The translations under genes and the position numbers were made by a program. DNA of 25,841 nt from Bacillota bacterium (GTDB lineage: Bacteria; Bacillota; Limnochordia; Limnochordales; ZCTH02-B6), in NCBI GenBank assembly GCA_017578085.1, contig PKQR01000013.1, positions 1 through 25,841 on the forward strand, read 5' to 3'. Position 1 is the stretch's first letter, and the number at the start of each line of letters is the position of its first letter. The notes below the pieces were generated by a model. The model saw only the letters and a list, made by a program, of their open reading frames with translations. It did no database searches and was not told where the DNA came from. Of the stretch, positions 6,741 to 14,789 are shown piece by piece.

Positions 6741-6778
6741 AAAAAAAGGCCGGCCGCCTCGGGATAACAGCGGCCGGC
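6741..6778 (-). terminator. Intrinsic terminator of htrA
   Basis: On the minus strand GCCGGCCGC and GCGGCCGGC (6770-6778, 6749-6757) form a 9-bp stem with a 12-nt loop, followed by seven T residues (6741-6747). It lies about 100 bp after the htrA stop codon. The following stretch to 6715 holds a further GC-rich segment ending in GTTTTTC, possibly a backup terminator. Confidence 0.9.
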
Positions 6779-6876
6779 GCAGGCTGGCTCGCCGGGCTTG
6801 GCGGGACGAAGGCCCGGCAGGGACAAGGGCCAGCCAGGGATCCGGGAAAGGCTAAACTGGAGGGCGGGCCGCCCGC

Positions 6877-8061
6877 TCAAACGCCAGGCGGCCGCTGGCC
6901 GACTTCGACAGGAACCACGATCTGCCGCCCGTCACGGATCACCGTGAAGAGCAGGATATCGCCCACCTTCATGCCCTGGATGACCTTGGCGAAGTCCTCC
7001 ATGCCGGTGATGGGCTGCCGGCCCACCTCGGTGATCACGTCATACACCCGCAGGCCGGCCCGCTCCGCCGCAGTGCCGGGGATGACCTCGAGCACGATCA
7101 CGCCCTGCGTCACCGACAGGCCCAGCTGCCGCGCGATGGACTCATCCAGCGACGTGTAGCGGATGCCGATGAACGGCCGCACCACCATGCCCCGGTTGAT
7201 CAGGTCGTCCAGGACTTCCTTGGCGGCGTTGATGGGGATCGCGAAGCCGATGCCCTGGCCCTGGGTGGACACGGCGGTGTTGATGCCGATGGCTTCACCC
7301 TTGAGGTTGATGAGCGGCCCGCCGCTGTTGCCCGGGTTGATGGCCGCGTCCGTCTGCATCAGGTTGCGGTAAACGCGGGGCGTCGCCGATCCGGAGTCCC
7401 GCACCGTGATCTGGCGGCCCTTGGCGCTGAGCACGCCCACGGTCACCGTGTGCTCCAGGCGATACGGGTTTCCGATGGCGATGACCCACTCGCCGACCCG
7501 GGTGGAATCCGAATCGCCCAGGGGCACCGTCGGGAACGGCCCTTCGCCCTGGATCTGGAGCACGGCCAGGTCCAGCTCGTAGTCGGAGCCGATGAGCTGG
7601 GCCTCGTAGGTCTTCTCATCGCCCGGCAGGTGCACCTTGATGGAGCGAATCTGCCGCGCGTTGGGGAAGAGGTGCTGGTTGGTCAGCACCAGGCCCTTCT
7701 CATCGATGATGAAACCGGACCCGCTGCCGCCCTGCGGGCTCGGTTGCGGGAACGGCCAGAACCACTCGGACGAGAACGGGAAGCCCGGGAACGGCTGGGC
7801 GCTGGAGCGCGCCGGCTGGTACTCGACCTCGATGAAGACGACCGCCGGGCCGACCGCTTCCACCACGTCGGCAATGGCGTACGGCCCGTCGCTGACCAAA
7901 GGATGCGACGGCGGCAAGTTCAAGGTTTCGCTCTTCGTCTGGCTCTGCGCGGACGACGGCTGGGTGAGCGCCGCACCCGCGACCGCTACGGCCGCTGCAG
8001 CCGCCACGAGGAGCGCGAGCAGCCAGCCGCGGCGCCGGCGAAGCAGGGAAGCGATGCGCAT
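6877..8061 (-). CDS. HtrA/DegP-type serine protease with one PDZ domain
   Basis: Envelope quality-control protease of 394 residues. An N-terminal arginine-rich start and one hydrophobic segment (about 13-32) form a signal anchor. The trypsin-like domain follows with the catalytic triad H130 (TNQH), D164 (ELDLAVL) and S246 (GNSGGPL). A single PDZ domain occupies about 295-390 (GVIVLEVIPGTAAERAGLRVYDVI). A low-complexity, proline- and phenylalanine-rich loop lies at about 88-112. TNQH replaces the usual TNAH or TNNH, but the triad is complete. The start follows GAGGAGGT. It is transcribed alone, with a strong terminator downstream. A TAAAAT sequence near 8107-8112 could be its -10 element, but I see no matching -35. 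Confidence 0.95.
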   Translation of the reverse strand: MRIASLLRRRRGWLLALLVAAAAAVAVAGAALTQPSSAQSQTKSETLNLPPSHPLVSDGPYAIADVVEAVGPAVVFIEVEYQPARSSAQPFPGFPFSSEWFWPFPQPSPQGGSGSGFIIDEKGLVLTNQHLFPNARQIRSIKVHLPGDEKTYEAQLIGSDYELDLAVLQIQGEGPFPTVPLGDSDSTRVGEWVIAIGNPYRLEHTVTVGVLSAKGRQITVRDSGSATPRVYRNLMQTDAAINPGNSGGPLINLKGEAIGINTAVSTQGQGIGFAIPINAAKEVLDDLINRGMVVRPFIGIRYTSLDESIARQLGLSVTQGVIVLEVIPGTAAERAGLRVYDVITEVGRQPITGMEDFAKVIQGMKVGDILLFTVIRDGRQIVVPVEVGQRPPGV

Positions 8062-8284
8062 GCAGCTACCTCCTCAAACCGGAGAATCGGCTTCTTTCCG
8101 GACTTCATTTTACACCTTTCCCCGGCCCCCAGGGCGGTGAGAAGGACCGGTACCTGATCCAAGCCTCACCTACACTCCCGGACGAAGCCCGGGCGGGAAA
8201 TGTTCAGGCCCGCCGGCCACTCTTGTGCCGACGCACGTCCAGTCCCCGCCGTGCGTACATTGGACCCGGGGGGAAAGGCGGCCG

Positions 8285-10129
8285 ATGGGGCAAGCCGGAG
8301 TGACGGCCAGCTGGCAGGAGCTCATGCCGCCCTGGCCCGGCGCAGCGGGCTGGTGGAGCGCGGAGCGCCTGCGGCTGCTGGAGGAATACATGCGCCGGGC
8401 GGAAGACTGCCACCGCCGCGGGGAGTGGGATGCAGCCGTCCTCCTGTGGGAGGAGGCCTTGCGGAGGCTGCCGGACATGCCCGCGCCGCGGCGCCTGCAG
8501 ATCGAGCAGCGGCTGCGCGACACGCTGGAGAAGGCGGCCCGGGCGGCACTGGCGCGGCCCGAGGCGCACGAGCGGGGGGCATACCGGCAGGCGGCCCGGC
8601 GGCACCTTGAGCACGCGGCACGGGTGGCGCCGGACGCCGCGATCCTGTTTCCCCTCGGCTTGCTCCTGCACCTTGAGGGGGAGCCGGGCGCGGCCTTGGA
8701 ATGCTACGAGAGGGCCGCCCGGGCGGGCGACGTTTCCCCGGAGGATTGGCCGGCCCTGGATTATGCCTGCCGGCTGGCCCGGCTGCAGCTGCGGGCGGCC
8801 AGCCGGCAGGCTGCGCCGGCGGATGAAGCGGACGGCGAGGGCGGCCTGGCGGAAGCCGTCCCGCTGGGGCCTGCCCGGGGGCGAGATCCCCTCGAGGCGG
8901 CCGCGTGGAAGCGCCTGGGCGCCCTCGCGGCCTTGGCCGCCGGGGAAACATCCGAGGCACTGGCCCGGTTTCCCGCTCCGGGAAATGCGGCGCTGCCCGC
9001 CGCATGGGCGCTGGAGGGCGCCTTGCTGGCCGCCCTGGCCGGTGATTGGAGCGCGTGCCTGGCCTACTATCGCCGGGCCCAGGCCGAGGGAGCCCACCCG
9101 GCGGGAGAACCGCATCTCTATGTGTTCGCGGTCGCCTGGCTCGCCGCCGATGACGGCCGGGACGAGCCGCCCTTTCCCGCCGCGGCGCTGCGGAAGCAGG
9201 CGCCGAAGCACCTCTTCGTGGACGACGCCCAGTACCGGGCGTGGCGGCGGCAGTTCCTGCGCTGGCAGTACCGCTGGTGGCTCGCCCGGGCCGAAGCGGC
9301 GGCGGCGCGGGCCGATGCCGCCGGCGTGCAGCGGAACCTTTCGGCAGCCGTCCGCCTGCTGCCGAAAGCGCGGCTCTCCCGGGCCTTGGAAATATGGCTC
9401 GCGTGCGCCTACGGCGGGGTACGGCCGCCCAGGGAGGCGGTCGGGAGAGCTATGGACGGGCTGGCCGGCAGGCCGGTGGATGCGGGCGGTGCGGCGCTGC
9501 TGCGCCTGTCCGTTTGGATGTGCGAGCGGTTTGGCACCCCGGCGGAAGTGGTCGGCCAGCTCAACCGGCTGCTGGAGCTTGCGCCCGAGGATCAGTGGGG
9601 CCTTGAGCGCTGGAAACGCTGGATGATGCGCCTGGGCCAGGAGGCGATGGCCCAGGGGCGCCTGCGGCAGGCCTTGCTGCAGTTTGTCAGCCTGCTCTTG
9701 CGCTGTCCCGACGACGCCGACGGCTGGCGGGGGTGCGGGCGCGTCCACGCGGAGCTGGGCGACGCGGACCGGGCCGCCGACTGCCTGGGGCAGGCCGAGC
9801 GCCTGGACAGCCTGGCAAGGCGGCAAAGCCGCACCCGGGGAGGGGTCCATGCGGGCACCGGGCAGGCGGCGGCCATGGCGGACGGGCAGGCGGCGGCCAC
9901 GGCGGACGGGCAGGCGGCCGGCGGGGACACCGGGGAGCCGGAGTACGGGCTGCTCGTAGACCTGATCCAAAAGCTTGCGGGGGAGGAGGTGGCCGCGGCG
10001 CCCGTTGCCTTCTCGACCAGGGTCCTCCGCAAGGCCGTGTGGGCGTCCGTCTGGGCCGGCGATCCTTACCTTGAATCCCTGCTCACAGAGTGGGCGCGCA
10101 GCCCCGGCAGCTCGGCCAGCGCGGGGTGA
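8285..10129 (+). CDS. Tetratricopeptide-repeat-like protein, paralogue of 10746-13427
   Basis: Large alpha-helical protein of 614 residues, with no signal peptide or membrane segment, probably a cytoplasmic scaffold. TPR-like helices are seen, for example AEDCHRRGEWDAAVLLWEEAL near residue 38 and ACGRVHAELGDADRAADCLGQAERL-type helices near 490. Its middle (WKRLGALAALAAGETSEALARF) and C-terminus (LLTEWARSPGSS) resemble WQRLKAVTLLAEGQVVEAFAAY and LLSEWLHSSSGG in the protein at 10746-13427, so the two appear homologous. I prefer the ATG at 8285 (GGGGGGAAAGG upstream) over a GTG at 8225. A degenerate Ala/Gly/Asp linker encoded by a 24-bp tandem repeat precedes the C-terminal part. The 3' end overlaps the convergent GNAT gene by 64 bp. 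The function is unknown. Confidence 0.78.
   Translation: MGQAGVTASWQELMPPWPGAAGWWSAERLRLLEEYMRRAEDCHRRGEWDAAVLLWEEALRRLPDMPAPRRLQIEQRLRDTLEKAARAALARPEAHERGAYRQAARRHLEHAARVAPDAAILFPLGLLLHLEGEPGAALECYERAARAGDVSPEDWPALDYACRLARLQLRAASRQAAPADEADGEGGLAEAVPLGPARGRDPLEAAAWKRLGALAALAAGETSEALARFPAPGNAALPAAWALEGALLAALAGDWSACLAYYRRAQAEGAHPAGEPHLYVFAVAWLAADDGRDEPPFPAAALRKQAPKHLFVDDAQYRAWRRQFLRWQYRWWLARAEAAAARADAAGVQRNLSAAVRLLPKARLSRALEIWLACAYGGVRPPREAVGRAMDGLAGRPVDAGGAALLRLSVWMCERFGTPAEVVGQLNRLLELAPEDQWGLERWKRWMMRLGQEAMAQGRLRQALLQFVSLLLRCPDDADGWRGCGRVHAELGDADRAADCLGQAERLDSLARRQSRTRGGVHAGTGQAAAMADGQAAATADGQAAGGDTGEPEYGLLVDLIQKLAGEEVAAAPVAFSTRVLRKAVWASVWAGDPYLESLLTEWARSPGSSASAG
9860..9919 (+). repeat. 24-bp tandem repeat (2.5 copies) within the TPR gene
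   Basis: Units at 9860-9883, 9884-9907 and a half unit at 9908-9919 differ by one base (ATG to ACG). They encode GQAAAMAD, GQAAATAD and GQAA. They form a flexible linker between the TPR region and the C-terminal segment and probably vary in copy number between strains. Confidence 0.9.
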
Positions 10130-10749
10130 AGCAACTCCCAAGCGATGGGGGTTTCCTCCAGCCACACCTGCTCGTCGGCGGGATCCGGTTCGACCCGGGC
10201 GCCGGCGGGCTGCTCGTCCAGCCATTTCTCGATGATGGTGATGCAATGCGGTACGCCGGAGAGGGTGCGGGTGCCGGTGGCCTGGTAGCCTAGGGCCTTG
10301 TACCATTCCAGGAGGCGGTGCAGGACGGACCGCACCTCGCCGCGCAGGTGGAGGACGCCCAAGCGGTGGGCTTCCTGCTCGGCCCATTCCATGAGGCGCC
10401 GGCCGATGGCCTGTCCACGGTAGGCCGGCAGCACCGCCAGCCGCGACATGTGCATGGAGCCGTCCCGGACCCGGTAGCGCAGGTGGCCGACGGGCCAGCC
10501 ATCCCGCAGCGCCAGGACGTAGGCGAACCGGTGCCGGCGCATCTCCTGGCGCACCTGTGCGGGGGTGGCCGTCAAGGCGCGAAAGGGCGGCTCCACCTGC
10601 CCCGCGAATTCGGCGTACGCTTCCCGCGAGATGCGGGCGATCGCGGGTGCGTCGTCGAGACTCGCGAGGCGGATGGTCAGCCGGTCGCCTTCCGGGGTGT
10701 GGCCTGCTCCGGCCACGAGGCTCACCCCCGACACAAGCTCGGAGTTCAC
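10066..10749 (-). CDS. GNAT-family N-acetyltransferase
   Basis: Acetyl-CoA-dependent acetyltransferase of 227 residues. The acetyl-CoA-binding motif A is seen as SRLAVLPAYRGQAIGRRLM (102-120), with the pyrophosphate loop RGQAIG. The strand before it (VGHLRYRV) and the helix after it (LLEWYKALGYQATG) fit the fold. The GTG start at 10749 overlaps the stop codon of the upstream TPR gene (GTGA), so the two are probably translated together. The C-terminal 50 residues are outside the usual domain, and their codons overlap the convergent TPR gene tail. The substrate is unknown. The coupling suggests a role linked to the TPR protein. Confidence 0.85.
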   Translation of the reverse strand: MNSELVSGVSLVAGAGHTPEGDRLTIRLASLDDAPAIARISREAYAEFAGQVEPPFRALTATPAQVRQEMRRHRFAYVLALRDGWPVGHLRYRVRDGSMHMSRLAVLPAYRGQAIGRRLMEWAEQEAHRLGVLHLRGEVRSVLHRLLEWYKALGYQATGTRTLSGVPHCITIIEKWLDEQPAGARVEPDPADEQVWLEETPIAWELLHPALAELPGLRAHSVSRDSR

Positions 10750-13427
10750 GCGTCCAGCGGCCAGACGGGGAGCGGCGTCAGCACCGTGCGCAGGAAGAGG
10801 CCCGTATCGCCCGGCTCAGCCGGCTGCAGCTCGCCCGCATCCAGGATCCCGGCGACGGGCGCCGCCACGCCCACCAGGGCACCTTCGTCCGGCCGGGGTT
10901 CCCAGGCGACGGGCGGAGGCAGGCGGGAGAGCAGCGATTCCACGGGCTCCACATCGGGCAGCACCGGCTCATGGCGCCCGCCGCTGGATGAGTGCAGCCA
11001 TTCGCTCAAGAGCGCCTTGACCTGCTCCCGGAACAGTTCCTGGTCGATGTGCCCGATGGTGCGCATGAGGATAAGCGAGCGGCGGAAGAAGCCGGCATGC
11101 GCCAGCAGATCCGCGGCGTTGCGCTCCCGGGCCATTTGCTCCGCCTGGCGCAAGGCCTCATCGGCGGCGACCCACTCGTGATGGCGCAAGTGCTGCACGG
11201 CCAACAGCAGCCGGACCTGGATGCTTTCGGGGACCTGCTTGTAGGCCTCCTCAAGGAAGGGCCGCACCCTGTCTTCGTAGCCCGTCCGCACCAGACCCAG
11301 GATGGCCCGGACCAGGAGCGGCTCCGCGCTCCGGCCGCCCGCGAGGGAGGCGCGGAAATGGTGCTCGGCCAGGTCGGGTACGCCGATCTCCGCGCACAGC
11401 TCACCGATGGTCACGTGGGTCTCGGGCCCGGGCGCTGCCTGCACCGCCTGATCGAAGTAGGCGATGGCCTCGTCCCTCTGGCCTGCCGCCAGGAAACGCG
11501 CGCCGAGATCCAGGTAGGTGCGGGCCCGCTTGGGGTCGAGCCGGATGGCCTCGGCAAAGCAGTCCTCGGCGCCGGTCCGGTTTCCCTTGCGGGCATGCAC
11601 GGTGCCGGCCCAAACCCAGGCGTCGATGTCGCCCGGGTCGGCCAAGAGCAGGGAGGCGAACACGTCCATGGCCTGGTCGACCGCGCCGCTTCCCCACAGC
11701 CGCCGGCCGAGTTCAAAGGCCCGCTCCCGCCAAAACCGGAACGCCCAGCTGTCCCGGGGCAGGCGGGCGACGGCGTCCCGCAGGCCGGTGACCAGCTGCA
11801 GCTGATTGACGTCTTCAATGCGCACCGCATGGACGAGGCCGTGGATGGCCCGCTCATCGCCGGGGGCGAGTTCAAGCGCTTTTGTGAGCGCGGCCACGGC
11901 GCGCTGGCCGTTGCCGAGGGTGATGTACAGCAGGCCAGCCCAGGTAAATAGGTCGGCGCGGGCCAAATCCGGGCGTTCGTCGAGGGCGCGTACCGCGCGG
12001 GCAAGCAGTTTTTGCGCGTCGTCCCGGTGCCCGGCCCGGACGGCGTTGGCCGCCATGGCCATGAGGACCGCGCCCTTGGGGACCGTCGGTTCCCCGTCCG
12101 GGCATATCCGGAGGTAATCTTCCCAGCACTGGTTGGCCTCATGCCAGAGCTCAAGGCGCTCGTAGCCCAGGGCCAGCCGGCGAAAAAGGCCGGGATCCTG
12201 CCCCCCGCGCTGGTGGGCCTCTACCCAAGCGGCCACGGCGTTCTCAATCCGCCCGGCCTGCCAGTCGCGGTTGCCCCGCTCCGCCAGCGCGTGGATGAGG
12301 TGCTGGCGGCAGCGGGCATCTTGGGGGTTGGCCTCGAGGGCTTGCCGCCAACCGGCGATGGCCGTTTCCAGGTCGCCCCGGGATGCCGCCGCCGTGGCCT
12401 GCAGGTGGTGAAGGAGGCTGCGCCACCGGCTGTGCAGGTCGCCCCGGTCCCCATCGGGATCTCCTGCGCCCAGCAGCATCTCGATGGAATGGCGCTGGTC
12501 TGCCAGGCGCCTCAGGACGGCCATGGGATCCCGGCTGCCGGCCGCCGCCGCCAGGTGCAGCAGCTCTTGGAGCCAGGCGGAAACCGGCAAGCCGTCGGGC
12601 GGGGAGCTCGGGTACGCGGCGAAGGCTTCCACCACCTGGCCCTCCGCCAGCAGGGTTACCGCCTTAAGCCGCTGCCAATGCCCGTCGGCCGCGTCATCGT
12701 CCGGGCCGCCGTCCCCTGTGGCCACCGTTGCCCGCACTTGATCCAGGTCGCCCACGCGCAGGAGAGCCCAGCCCAGCTCGAGGCGCGAGGGGGCGTGGGA
12801 CGGGTCGGCCTCCAGCGCGCGGCGGAAATACTCGGCCGCCTTCTCCCACAGGCCAAACCAGCGGTAGATGACGCCGCACCAGTACAAGGGCGCGGGCTGG
12901 CCGGGATCATACCCGGCTGCCTTTTCCAAGAGCCGCACGGCCTGCAGGGCGTTGCGGCGGCTGCCCTCCAGGGGCTTTAGCTGCAGGGCCTGGTGCACGT
13001 ACACGGCCGCGAGCCGCCGCTGCACACGGGCAACCTCGTCTGCCGGGATCCGGCGCCTTTGGCTGAGGAGGCGCTCAAGAAGCCTGGCGGCGTCCTGCCA
13101 GCGCTCCTCCTCCATCGCCGCTTCCGACGCGTCCCACTGCAAGTGGAAAAAGTCCAGGTCGGCGCCGGAACGCTCCCGGGCGTCGTCGCCGTCCGCCCAG
13201 GCATTCCCGCCGTCCGCCGGGCTGCCGCCCGGGGGTTCAATGCCTACGCGCCTTGCCTCGTGGTCGTTCAACGCTGCCCAGGAACGCTGCTCCACGTCTT
13301 TCGCCGCCCCAAGAGGCGATCGTCCCTGCTCCACGGCAATTGCCGCCCCAGATGGCGGCCGTCCCTCCTCCCGGTCCTGCTGGTGGCTGGCAACAGTGTA
13401 TTCCGGCGGCTTGGCCACCTGTGCCAA
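10746..13427 (-). CDS. Long tetratricopeptide-repeat protein; start uncertain
   Basis: Up to 893 residues, no signal peptide, made of many TPR units (for example GVIYRWFGLWEKAAEYFRRALEADPSH near 170, AGTVHARKGNRTGAEDCFAEAIRLDP near 600 and ARFLAAGQRDEAIAYFDQAVQAAP near 640). Likely a cytoplasmic protein-protein interaction scaffold. The frame opens at a TTG at 13427 directly after a stop codon, with no binding site. The first 90 or so codons are low-complexity and include hairpin repeats that look non-coding. The true start is therefore probably between about 13300 and 13110; a GTG at 13295 is one candidate. It is a paralogue of the protein at 8285-10129 and is coupled to the GNAT gene downstream. 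The function is unknown. Confidence 0.85.
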   Translation of the reverse strand: MAQVAKPPEYTVASHQQDREEGRPPSGAAIAVEQGRSPLGAAKDVEQRSWAALNDHEARRVGIEPPGGSPADGGNAWADGDDARERSGADLDFFHLQWDASEAAMEEERWQDAARLLERLLSQRRRIPADEVARVQRRLAAVYVHQALQLKPLEGSRRNALQAVRLLEKAAGYDPGQPAPLYWCGVIYRWFGLWEKAAEYFRRALEADPSHAPSRLELGWALLRVGDLDQVRATVATGDGGPDDDAADGHWQRLKAVTLLAEGQVVEAFAAYPSSPPDGLPVSAWLQELLHLAAAAGSRDPMAVLRRLADQRHSIEMLLGAGDPDGDRGDLHSRWRSLLHHLQATAAASRGDLETAIAGWRQALEANPQDARCRQHLIHALAERGNRDWQAGRIENAVAAWVEAHQRGGQDPGLFRRLALGYERLELWHEANQCWEDYLRICPDGEPTVPKGAVLMAMAANAVRAGHRDDAQKLLARAVRALDERPDLARADLFTWAGLLYITLGNGQRAVAALTKALELAPGDERAIHGLVHAVRIEDVNQLQLVTGLRDAVARLPRDSWAFRFWRERAFELGRRLWGSGAVDQAMDVFASLLLADPGDIDAWVWAGTVHARKGNRTGAEDCFAEAIRLDPKRARTYLDLGARFLAAGQRDEAIAYFDQAVQAAPGPETHVTIGELCAEIGVPDLAEHHFRASLAGGRSAEPLLVRAILGLVRTGYEDRVRPFLEEAYKQVPESIQVRLLLAVQHLRHHEWVAADEALRQAEQMARERNAADLLAHAGFFRRSLILMRTIGHIDQELFREQVKALLSEWLHSSSGGRHEPVLPDVEPVESLLSRLPPPVAWEPRPDEGALVGVAAPVAGILDAGELQPAEPGDTGLFLRTVLTPLPVWPLDA
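13288..13365. repeat. Two tandem 39-bp hairpin repeats at the 5' end of the long TPR gene
   Basis: Units 13288-13326 and 13327-13365 are directly adjacent and identical at about 30 of 39 positions. Each contains its own inverted repeat (TCGCC with GGCGA; GCCGCC with GGCGGC), and each ends in CGTCCC. The stems are kept although their bases differ. This suggests selection on structure rather than on the overlapping reading frame. It argues that the annotated TPR frame is not coding here. Confidence 0.6.
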
Positions 13428-13428
13428 T

Positions 13429-13560
13429 CACAGCAAAGCGCGGAGCTGGGCAATCTTTGAGGCTATCCGCAGCCGCAACGCCGAGTTGGCCGAGCGCCTG
13501 GCACGGGAGCACGTGGCCAGGGTGAAAGAGCGCTTTATCAAATCCACTTTCGGCGAGTAA
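13429..13560 (+). pseudogene. Possible 3' remnant of a GntR/FCD-type regulator gene
   Basis: A plus-strand frame ending at TAA 13560 encodes, over its last 43 codons, a highly helical peptide including IFEAIRSRNAELAERLAREHV. This resembles the last helix of the FCD ligand domain of FadR-subfamily GntR regulators (pattern H-x-x-I-x-x-AI-x-x-RD-x-x-x-A-E). No recognisable regulator sequence lies upstream; the frame there runs antisense to the TPR gene and its repeats. It therefore looks like the tail left after a deletion or rearrangement. The match is short and made by eye, so it could be chance. Confidence 0.4.
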
Positions 13561-13761
13561 TTTTCCCCACCGCCCGGCCCATGGGGCGCGTGTCCGCGTT
13601 TCGCGCTCCGAAATCCCTCCCGCTCTTTCCCAGGATGACACTCGGCCCCTGCTCCTGGGGCATCCGTCAGTAGCGCGGTCGTGCGAAATGCATTATCGTT
13701 TGTGGTAGGGAGTTTGTGGATTTGGAGCGCCCGGCGACGGGCGCCGGAGGGAGGGTCAGCC

Positions 13762-14784
13762 ATGCCTGTGGGGGTGGCGTTGCCCGTCACCAACGAGGAA
13801 GGATTTTTCGAAATCCGACTCGAGTCCATCGGGGGGCTCGGCGCCAACGTCGCGGGCAAGATCCTGGCCGAAGCGGGCGTTCTCTACAGCGGCCTCAACG
13901 GCTCCAACTTCGCCTCATACGGATCCGAAAAGAAAGGCACTCCGGTCAAGAGCTTCATCCGCTTTGCGGCAGCTGAAAAGCAGATCCGCAACGCGACGCC
14001 GGTGGAGCGGCCTCACGTGCTCGGCATTTTCCACGAAGCCCTTGTCTTCTCGGACAAGAGCGTGCTGTCGGGGCTCTACTCCCATTCGGTGGTGGTCATC
14101 AACTCCCGCAAGGATCCCGAAACCATGCGGGAGATGCTGGGGCTGAAAGTGCGAAAGCTAGGCACCGTCCCGGCCCTGGACATCGCCACGGAAACCGGCA
14201 GCCGCACCAACATGGCCATGCTCGGCGCCATCACGAAGGCATGCGAGTTCCTCTCGCCCGAGGGCGTCGTGGAGGCCATCCGGGACGCGCTGGGCACCCG
14301 CTACCCGCAGATGCTGCAGGGCAACCTGGAGGCCTTCTGGCGCGGGTACCACGGTGTAAAGTGGCATGAGGTGCCGGTTTCCGGGGACGAGGCCGAGCAG
14401 CCCTACGTGCGGCCGGAGCCGCTGTTCGGCTACGAAACGGCCACCATCGGCGGGACGCTGGTCCGGCCCGGCACCACCTGGAACAAGGACATGTCCGCGT
14501 CCCGGCAGGGCCAGCTGCCCGAGTTCCTGCGGGACAAGTGCATCGACTGCGCCCAGTGCGACCTGGTCTGCCCCGACTACTGCTTCGTCTGGGAGATGGG
14601 CCAGGACAAGAAGGGGCGGCCCGCGATGGTTCTCAAGGGCATCGACTACCAGTACTGCAAGGGCTGCCTCAAGTGCGTGGAGGCGTGCCCCGTCGACGCT
14701 TTGGTCGCGATTCCTGAAGCCGACGGCTGGGCGCAGGAGCACCGGGTGCAGCAGCGGTTCTCGATTCTTGCGACTGCGGGGTGA
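13762..14784 (+). CDS. 2-oxoacid:ferredoxin oxidoreductase, fused gamma-delta subunit
   Basis: Part of a pyruvate/2-ketoacid:ferredoxin oxidoreductase, which oxidises a 2-oxoacid with CoA to acyl-CoA, CO2 and reduced ferredoxin in the cytoplasm. The 340 residues hold a gamma domain (about 14-200, beginning EIRLESIGGLGANVAGKILAEAG) and a ferredoxin-like delta domain with two 4Fe-4S motifs: C260, C263, C266, C270 and C299, C302, C305, C309. I chose the ATG at 13762 (GGAGGGAGGG upstream); an in-frame GTG at 13681 has no such site. The next gene encodes the fused alpha-beta subunit, so the enzyme is made from two polypeptides instead of four. The substrate (pyruvate or another 2-oxoacid) is not certain. 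Confidence 0.93.
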   Translation: MPVGVALPVTNEEGFFEIRLESIGGLGANVAGKILAEAGVLYSGLNGSNFASYGSEKKGTPVKSFIRFAAAEKQIRNATPVERPHVLGIFHEALVFSDKSVLSGLYSHSVVVINSRKDPETMREMLGLKVRKLGTVPALDIATETGSRTNMAMLGAITKACEFLSPEGVVEAIRDALGTRYPQMLQGNLEAFWRGYHGVKWHEVPVSGDEAEQPYVRPEPLFGYETATIGGTLVRPGTTWNKDMSASRQGQLPEFLRDKCIDCAQCDLVCPDYCFVWEMGQDKKGRPAMVLKGIDYQYCKGCLKCVEACPVDALVAIPEADGWAQEHRVQQRFSILATAG

Positions 14785-14789
14785 GGCTC

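Noticed and set aside
6443..6880. Minus-strand open frame of 145 codons between htrA and doxX
   Set aside because: It runs through the htrA terminator and the TGTCCC array and into doxX in another frame, and it has no binding site.
8204..10387. Long open frame (about 727 codons) on the minus strand opposite the first TPR gene
   Set aside because: The translation is proline- and arginine-rich with no recognisable domain, it crosses the GNAT gene, and the plus-strand TPR frame shows clear helical repeats and homology to another protein in the window. High GC leaves antisense frames open.
9700..11760. Other TGTCCC hexamers inside coding regions (for example near 9702 and 11749)
   Set aside because: They are isolated, unphased and inside genes, at a rate that GC-rich DNA would give by chance.
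13561..13761. Promoter or T-box leader before the oxidoreductase operon
   Set aside because: There are GC hairpins around 13629-13665 and a CATTAT sequence near 13690-13695, but no matching -35 and no T-box signature; nothing firm enough to annotate.
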